Part shown: in pieces, positions 35,963 to 41,155 of the stretch
How positions within the stretch are numbered: the first letter of the stretch is position 1
Layout of the letters: the number at the start of each line of letters is the position of its first letter
NCBI GenBank assembly: GCA_949450265.1
Contig: CASTMW010000003.1
Span: forward strand, 1-41,155
Source of the DNA: an uncultured Eggerthellaceae bacterium
GTDB lineage: Bacteria; Actinomycetota; Coriobacteriia; Coriobacteriales; Eggerthellaceae
Direction: 5' to 3'
Length of the DNA: 41,155 bases
Translations under genes and position numbers: made by a program
Notes under the pieces: model-generated
Told to the model about the DNA's origin: nothing
Databases searched by the model: none
The model's input: the letters and a program-made list of their open reading frames with translations, nothing else

Positions 35963-37240
35963 GTGGCGCGCAAGGCGCAGATGAGGCTATGGAGCGCCCC
36001 GTTCATCTTGGGGACGCTCTCGAACTTGGCCATGTCCATCGGCTATTACATGCTCATGGTGGTCATGACCTCCTACACCATGGTCACCTACGATGCGCCT
36101 GAGGCTGTTGCGGCCTTCACCGCCTCCATCTTCATCATCGGCACTCTGGTCGCCCGCTTGGTCAGCGGCGTGTTCATGGAGCGCGTGGGCCGCAAGCGCT
36201 TGGCGCTCATCGGGGCTGCGCTCACCATCGGGTTCAATGCGGCATACTTGGTCGGTGGCACGCTGCCCCTGCTGATGGCGGTGCGATTCCTTCACGGCTT
36301 CTCCTATGGGGTGTTCAGCACTTGCATGGCCACCATCGTCACCTCCATCATCCCGCACGCGCGCAAGGGAGAGGGGATCGGCTACTACATGCTGTCGGTC
36401 ACCATGGCAGCGGCGCTGGGGCCCTTCCTTGGCATCTTCGTGGCGGCGCGTTTCGATTTCCGCATACTGTTCATCCTGTCCATGGCGTGCTCGGTGTGCA
36501 CGCTGCTCTGTGCGCTATGCCTGCGCATGCCCGCCCGGGCAAGCGATGAGACCCGTCCCGTGCAGGCGCTCGCGGACGCGGTGGCGGATGCGGCTGTGGT
36601 GGATGCTCCCGAACTTCCAGAGGAATACGTTCGCGCCGAACGCGAGAAGGCGGCCCTATCAGCGCCTCGGCGGGCGATCGACCGCCTGATCGAGGTGCGC
36701 GCGCTGCCCATCGCGTGCGTGGCGGGGCTCATCTTCTTCGGCTATTCGGCCCTGCTCACCTTCTTGCAGCCGTTCGCTGCGCAGCTCGGGCTCACGCAGG
36801 CGGCTAGCGTGTTCTTCGTCGTCTACGCCATCGCCATGTTCGTGACGCGTCCGTTCACGGGCCGCGCGTTCGATCGTCATGGGCCGCGCCCGGTCATGGT
36901 GCCTGCGTTCATCTCGTTCATGGTGGGTATGGTGGTGCTCGGGCTTGCCGAGGGCGATGTGGCGTTGCTCGCAAGCGCGCTGCTGCTCGGGTTCGGCGTG
37001 GGCACGATCCAATCATGCGGGCTTGCCATGGCGGTGCGCCGAACGAGTGATGCGCGTCTGAGCCTTGCCAACGCCACGTTCTACATCCTGCTGGATACCG
37101 GCGTGGGCGTGGGACCCTTGCTGCTCGGAGCGGTGGTCCCACTGATCGGGTACCGCTCCATGTACATCGCCCTTGCTGCGGTGGCCGTGGTGGCGCTTGC
37201 GCTCTTCCTTGCCATCACGCGCCGCCGCGAAGCGGCCTAG
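35963..37240 (+). CDS. Major facilitator superfamily transporter
   Basis: 12-TM-like; SGVFMERVGRKRLALIGAAL, TRPFTGRAFDRHGPRPVM loops; GTG start. Confidence 0.9.
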   Translation: MARKAQMRLWSAPFILGTLSNLAMSIGYYMLMVVMTSYTMVTYDAPEAVAAFTASIFIIGTLVARLVSGVFMERVGRKRLALIGAALTIGFNAAYLVGGTLPLLMAVRFLHGFSYGVFSTCMATIVTSIIPHARKGEGIGYYMLSVTMAAALGPFLGIFVAARFDFRILFILSMACSVCTLLCALCLRMPARASDETRPVQALADAVADAAVVDAPELPEEYVRAEREKAALSAPRRAIDRLIEVRALPIACVAGLIFFGYSALLTFLQPFAAQLGLTQAASVFFVVYAIAMFVTRPFTGRAFDRHGPRPVMVPAFISFMVGMVVLGLAEGDVALLASALLLGFGVGTIQSCGLAMAVRRTSDARLSLANATFYILLDTGVGVGPLLLGAVVPLIGYRSMYIALAAVAVVALALFLAITRRREAA

Positions 37241-37311
37241 GTGCGCGCGAGCGGTGGCGACTGGCGGCAGGTGGTGAGCACTCTGGCGGCCGATCACGGA
37301 TTTCCCTGGCA

Positions 37312-37345
37312 TTGACATCGTATTTTTGCTAGCATAAGTATCTGC
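37312..37345 (+). promoter_or_regulatory. Candidate promoter upstream of infA
   Basis: Perfect TTGACA at 37312-37317 followed by an AT-rich spacer and weak -10-like TAGCATAAGTAT. Confidence 0.4.
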
Positions 37346-37409
37346 TGCGTTCGCGCGGCATATCACCATGCGCCCACATAGGGTGCAGCAGGACACGAAA
37401 GGACCACTT

Positions 37410-37628
37410 TTGGCTAAAGAAGATGTCATCGAGCTTGAAGGCACCGTCCGCGAGGCGCTGCCGAATGCGATGTTCAAGGTGGAGCTCGAGAACGGCCATG
37501 AGATCCTCGCGCATATCTCAGGGAAGATGCGCATGCACTACATCAAGATACTTCCGGGGGACAAGGTCACGGTGGAGCTTTCCGTCTATGATCTGAACCG
37601 CGGGCGCATCACCTATCGCTTCAAATAG
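37410..37628 (+). CDS. infA: Translation initiation factor IF-1
   Basis: [75 protein letters not shown] start at 37410 with AAGGA upstream. Confidence 0.96.
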   Translation: MAKEDVIELEGTVREALPNAMFKVELENGHEILAHISGKMRMHYIKILPGDKVTVELSVYDLNRGRITYRFK

Positions 37629-37723
37629 CAACAGCAAGGCCGCAGAAGCGGCACAGCCGGAAAGATTACGCCAGCGGCTGGGCGTGGAAGATAGAGAAGA
37701 CGCATTAACCGAAAGGAATTGAA

Positions 37724-37837
37724 ATGAAGGTACGTCCTTCGGTCAAGAAGATGTGCGACAAGTGCAAGATCATCAGGCGCCATGGCAAGGTGCTCGTCAT
37801 CTGCGAGAACCCCCGCCACAAGCAGCGCCAAGGGTAA
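37724..37837 (+). CDS. rpmJ: 50S ribosomal protein L36 (absent from the ORF track because of its size)
   Basis: Direct translation: [50 protein letters not shown] upstream. Confidence 0.97.
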   Translation: MKVRPSVKKMCDKCKIIRRHGKVLVICENPRHKQRQG

Positions 37838-37852
37838 AGAGAGGTTTATTCA

Positions 37853-38224
37853 ATGGCAGTACGTCTTGTCGGTGTAGACCTTCCGCAGTCAAAGCGCATC
37901 GAAACAGCCTTGACCTACATCTACGGAATCGGAAACACCACTTCCAAGCAGGTCCTAGCCGCCACCGGTGTCAACCCGGACATTCGCGTGAAGGATCTGA
38001 CAGAGGATGACTTAGCGAAGCTCCGCGATTACATCCAGCACAACCTGAAGGTTGAGGGCGACCTGCACCGCGAGGTCTCCCAGAACGTGAAGCGCCTGAT
38101 GGAGATCGGGTGCTACCGTGGCCTGCGCCACCGCAAGGGCCTGCCGGTTCGCGGCCAACGCACGCACACCAATGCGCGCACGCGCAAGGGTCCGCGCAAG
38201 CAAATCGGCGGCAAGAAGAAATAA
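37853..38224 (+). CDS. rpsM: 30S ribosomal protein S13
   Basis: [59 protein letters not shown]. Confidence 0.98.
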   Translation: MAVRLVGVDLPQSKRIETALTYIYGIGNTTSKQVLAATGVNPDIRVKDLTEDDLAKLRDYIQHNLKVEGDLHREVSQNVKRLMEIGCYRGLRHRKGLPVRGQRTHTNARTRKGPRKQIGGKKK

Positions 38225-38236
38225 GCGAGGAGCATC

Positions 38237-38632
38237 ATGGCTAAGAAGAACGTCGCAACGCGCGTCAAGCGCTCTGAGCGTAAGAACATCGCTGTGGGTG
38301 CTGCTCACATCAAGTCTACGTTCAATAACACCATCATCAGCATCACCGATCCTCAGGGAAATGTGATCGCTTGGCAGTCCGCTGGCACCGTCGGTTTCAA
38401 GGGCTCCCGTAAGTCCACGCCGTTCGCGGCGCAGATGGCGGCCGAGGCATGCGCGAAGGTGGCCATGGAGCACGGCCTTCGCAAGGTGGCCGTCTACGTG
38501 AAGGGCCCGGGTTCGGGTCGCGAAACGGCCATCCGTACGCTGCAGGCGGCAGGTCTGGAGATCGCCAGCATCCAAGATTGCACACCCATCCCGCACAACG
38601 GCTGCCGCCCCAAGAAGCGTCGCCGCGTGTAA
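38237..38632 (+). CDS. rpsK: 30S ribosomal protein S11
   Basis: [50 protein letters not shown]. Confidence 0.98.
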   Translation: MAKKNVATRVKRSERKNIAVGAAHIKSTFNNTIISITDPQGNVIAWQSAGTVGFKGSRKSTPFAAQMAAEACAKVAMEHGLRKVAVYVKGPGSGRETAIRTLQAAGLEIASIQDCTPIPHNGCRPKKRRRV

Positions 38633-38648
38633 CTGAAAGGATCATCTA

Positions 38649-39275
38649 ATGGCAAGATACACAGGACCGGATTGCAGGCTGTGCCGTCGCGAGGGATGCA
38701 AGCTGTTCCTCAAGGGCGACCGCTGCTATTCCGATAAGTGCGCCATGGAGCGCCGCGCATACGCGCCCGGCGATGCCGGCAAGAAGCGCGTGAAGGAAAG
38801 CGAATACCGTCAGCAGCTGCGCGAGAAGCAGAAGACCAAGCGCATCTATGGTCTGCTGGAGAAGCAGTTCCGCCACTACTATGACCTGGCCAACCGTGCT
38901 CAAGGCATCACCGGCGAGAATCTACTGCGCATCCTTGAGAGCCGTCTGGACAACGTGGTGTACCGCCTGGGCTTCGCGAAGTCCCGCGCGGAAGCGCGTC
39001 AGCAGGTGCGCCATGGTCACATCCAGGTGAACGGCCGTCGCGTGGACATCCCGTCGTTCCGCGTGCGTCCGGGCGATCTGGTGGCGGTAGCTCCGAAGGC
39101 CCGCGATATGCTGGTCATCAAGAGCGCGCTCATCTCCAATGAGCGCACGAGCGTTCCGGCATGGCTGGAAGTCGACATCGAGAAGCTGCAGGGAAGCGTG
39201 CTGTCGCTGCCGCAGCGCGATCAGATCGACTCCGACATCCGCGAGCAGCTCATCGTCGAGCTCTACTCGAAGTAA
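38649..39275 (+). CDS. rpsD: 30S ribosomal protein S4
   Basis: [88 protein letters not shown]. Confidence 0.98.
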   Translation: MARYTGPDCRLCRREGCKLFLKGDRCYSDKCAMERRAYAPGDAGKKRVKESEYRQQLREKQKTKRIYGLLEKQFRHYYDLANRAQGITGENLLRILESRLDNVVYRLGFAKSRAEARQQVRHGHIQVNGRRVDIPSFRVRPGDLVAVAPKARDMLVIKSALISNERTSVPAWLEVDIEKLQGSVLSLPQRDQIDSDIREQLIVELYSK

Positions 39276-39304
39276 TCGCCGCTATCTAAGGAGGCTACCT
39301 GCAC

Positions 39305-40255
39305 ATGACAGAGTTCATGAGGCCTACTGTTACAACGGAAGAAGTGAACAACACGGTAGCGCGTTACATCGTGGAGCCGCTGGAGCGCGGCTATGGCTCG
39401 ACGCTGGGCAATTCCATGCGCCGTGTGCTGCTGTCCAGCTTGGACGGCGCCAAGGCGACCGCCATCCAGATAGAAGGCGTGCAGCATGAGTTCACCACGG
39501 CCGAAGGCGTGATCGAGGACATCACCGATATCGTGCTGAACGTGAAGGGCTTGGTGTTCTCGCAGCAGACCGACGATGTGGAAGAGGCCACGGCACACGT
39601 TTCAGCCGAAGGTCCCTGCACGGTGACCGGTGCCGACCTGTCGGTGCCGACCGGCTTCACGCTGGTCAATCCCGAGCATGTCATCGCCACGGTCGCCGAT
39701 GGCGGCCAGCTTGACATGACCATCCGCATCGGTGTGGGTCGCGGCTATGTTTCCGCCGACAACAACAAGCGCACGGAAGACCCCATCGGGGTCATCCCGG
39801 TTGACAGCCTGTTCAGCCCGGTGAAGCGCTGCACCATGAACGTGGAGGATACCCGTGTTGGCCAGCGCACCGACTATGACCGCTTGGTCCTTGAGGTGGA
39901 AACGGACGGTTCGGTGACCCCGACCGATGCCGTGTGCTGCGCTGCGAACATCATCAACCAGTATATGGGCGCGTTCCTGGCGCTCTCTGAGCGCGAGGGC
40001 ATCGAAGAGGTCGAAGAGGTCTCCATCTTCGCGCCCGAGGGCACCGAGACCAGTGCCGAGCTGGACAAGCAGATCGAGGACCTCGATCTGTCGGTGCGCT
40101 CGTACAACTGCCTGAAGCGCGCTGGCATCCATTCGGTGCGCCAGCTGGTCGAGTTCAGCGAGAACGACCTGCTGAACATCCGCAACTTCGGCGCCAAGTC
40201 CATCGAAGAGGTCAAGGACAAGCTGATCAGCATGGACTTGAACCTGAAACTATAG
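39305..40255 (+). CDS. rpoA: DNA-directed RNA polymerase subunit alpha
   Basis: YIVEPLERGYGSTLGNSMRRVLLSSLDGAKATAIQIEGVQHEF; alpha-CTD DLSVRSYNCLKRAGIHSVRQLVEFSENDLLNIRNFGAKSIEEVKDKL. Confidence 0.98.
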   Translation: MTEFMRPTVTTEEVNNTVARYIVEPLERGYGSTLGNSMRRVLLSSLDGAKATAIQIEGVQHEFTTAEGVIEDITDIVLNVKGLVFSQQTDDVEEATAHVSAEGPCTVTGADLSVPTGFTLVNPEHVIATVADGGQLDMTIRIGVGRGYVSADNNKRTEDPIGVIPVDSLFSPVKRCTMNVEDTRVGQRTDYDRLVLEVETDGSVTPTDAVCCAANIINQYMGAFLALSEREGIEEVEEVSIFAPEGTETSAELDKQIEDLDLSVRSYNCLKRAGIHSVRQLVEFSENDLLNIRNFGAKSIEEVKDKLISMDLNLKL

Positions 40256-40265
40256 GAGCAATGCA

Positions 40266-40952
40266 ATGAGACACAAGTACAAGGGCCGCAAGCTGGGCAC
40301 GGACTGGAGCCACACGCAGGCCATGAAGCGCAGCCTGGTACAGGCGCTCTTCCTCAACGATCGCATCAAGACCATCGATAGCCGCGCGAAGGAGATCCGT
40401 GGCGATGTCGATCGGATCATCACCTGGGCCAAGAAGGGTGACCTGCACAGCCGTCGTCTGGCCATCGCGAAGCTCAACGACAAGGATCTGGTCCGCGAGA
40501 TCTTCGAGAAGGTGAACCAGGGCATGTTCGAGGGCCGCGATGGCGGCTATACCCGCATCATGAAGCTGGGTCCCCGCAAGGGCGACAACGCGCCCATGGT
40601 CATCATGGAGCTAGTGAACGAGACGGTCGTGCCCAAGGGCAAGAAGGACGATGCCAAGAAGGCCGCACCTAAGAAGAAGGCTGCTCCCAAGAAGGCGGCG
40701 AAGAAGGACGAAGAGCCTACCGAGTCGGTCTTGGAAGAGCTGCACGAGTCCATCGAAGCCGCTGAGGAGAACTTCGCTGAAGAGGTTCGGGAAGAGGGCG
40801 CAGAGCAGCTGGCCGAAGAGAAGGCTGAGGCTGCAGCTGAGGATGCCAAGGAAGCCGAGAAGGTCAAGGAAGAAGAGTTCAAGGCCGAGGAAGCTCGTGC
40901 CAAGGACGCTGAGGCTGCTGACCTGAAGGCTGAGGACGGCGAGAAGGCGTAA
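40266..40952 (+). CDS. rplQ: 50S ribosomal protein L17 with long charged C-terminal extension
   Basis: MRHKYKGRKLGTDWSHTQAMKRSLVQALFLNDRIKTIDSRAKEIRGDVDRII followed by a K/A-rich then E/A-rich tail of about 110 aa. Confidence 0.96.
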   Translation: MRHKYKGRKLGTDWSHTQAMKRSLVQALFLNDRIKTIDSRAKEIRGDVDRIITWAKKGDLHSRRLAIAKLNDKDLVREIFEKVNQGMFEGRDGGYTRIMKLGPRKGDNAPMVIMELVNETVVPKGKKDDAKKAAPKKKAAPKKAAKKDEEPTESVLEELHESIEAAEENFAEEVREEGAEQLAEEKAEAAAEDAKEAEKVKEEEFKAEEARAKDAEAADLKAEDGEKA

Positions 40953-40958
40953 GCATTC

Positions 40959-41155
40959 GTGGCTGCGCTCAGCGTATCCACATACATACCTGGCAATTCG
41001 GGCGTGCATCGGCTTGATGCGCGCCCGAAGGTCATCTTGTTGCTGGTCTATTCGATCAGCATTTTTTTCATCGGCACGTGGGAGGGCATGCTGCTGGCCG
41101 CAGCGCTCTTCGCGGCAGTGCTGCTCCTTAGCCGATTGCCGCTCGGTCCCGTTTT
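40959..41155 (+). CDS. ECF transporter transmembrane (EcfT/CbiQ-like) component, truncated by window edge
   Basis: Translation from GTG 40959: VAALSVSTYIPGNSGVHRLDARPKVILLLVYSISIFFIGTWEGMLLAAALFAAVLLLSRLPLGPV, with the typical Y-x-PGNS-x-xHRLDxRxK EcfT N-terminus. Confidence 0.8.
   Translation, partial: MAALSVSTYIPGNSGVHRLDARPKVILLLVYSISIFFIGTWEGMLLAAALFAAVLLLSRLPLGPV

Overview
This 41 kb, GC-rich window is almost entirely coding and mostly on the + strand. It looks like chromosomal DNA of a Coriobacteriia-type actinobacterium (inferred from gene content, not proven). Left to right: a 5'-truncated sodium:solute (PanF-like) symporter; a larE-larB-short larC-rhaD-like cluster (nickel-pincer cofactor biosynthesis plus a class II aldolase); cydDC on the - strand, divergent from cydAB; a tightly overlapping block downstream of cydAB (CapA-like protein, heterodimeric ABC exporter, HAD phosphatase); veg; a TetR regulator; a 1563-aa activase/2-hydroxyacyl-CoA dehydratase-like fusion; a GIY-YIG protein; rsmI; a YgjP/DUF45-like metallopeptidase; a small transaldolase/F6P aldolase; rho with a long disordered N/Q-rich N-terminus; an SppA-like peptidase; a divergent MetRS-like protein; rpsB-tsf; murA; an LCP protein; a USP; an MFS transporter; and infA-rpmJ-rpsM-rpsK-rpsD-rpoA-rplQ followed by a truncated ecfT. 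I saw no rRNA, tRNA, CRISPR array, prophage or transposase. The items most worth follow-up are: (1) the truncated LarC joined by a TGATG overlap to a RhaD-like gene; (2) a MetRS-like protein with a degenerate KMSKS loop and an internal insertion; (3) a structured 180-nt tsf-murA intergenic region; (4) a prion-like N/Q tract plus AT-hook-like motifs in Rho; (5) palindrome-rich DNA in the interdomain linker of the giant dehydratase fusion. Most of the window is otherwise ordinary housekeeping sequence. No database search or folding program was run.
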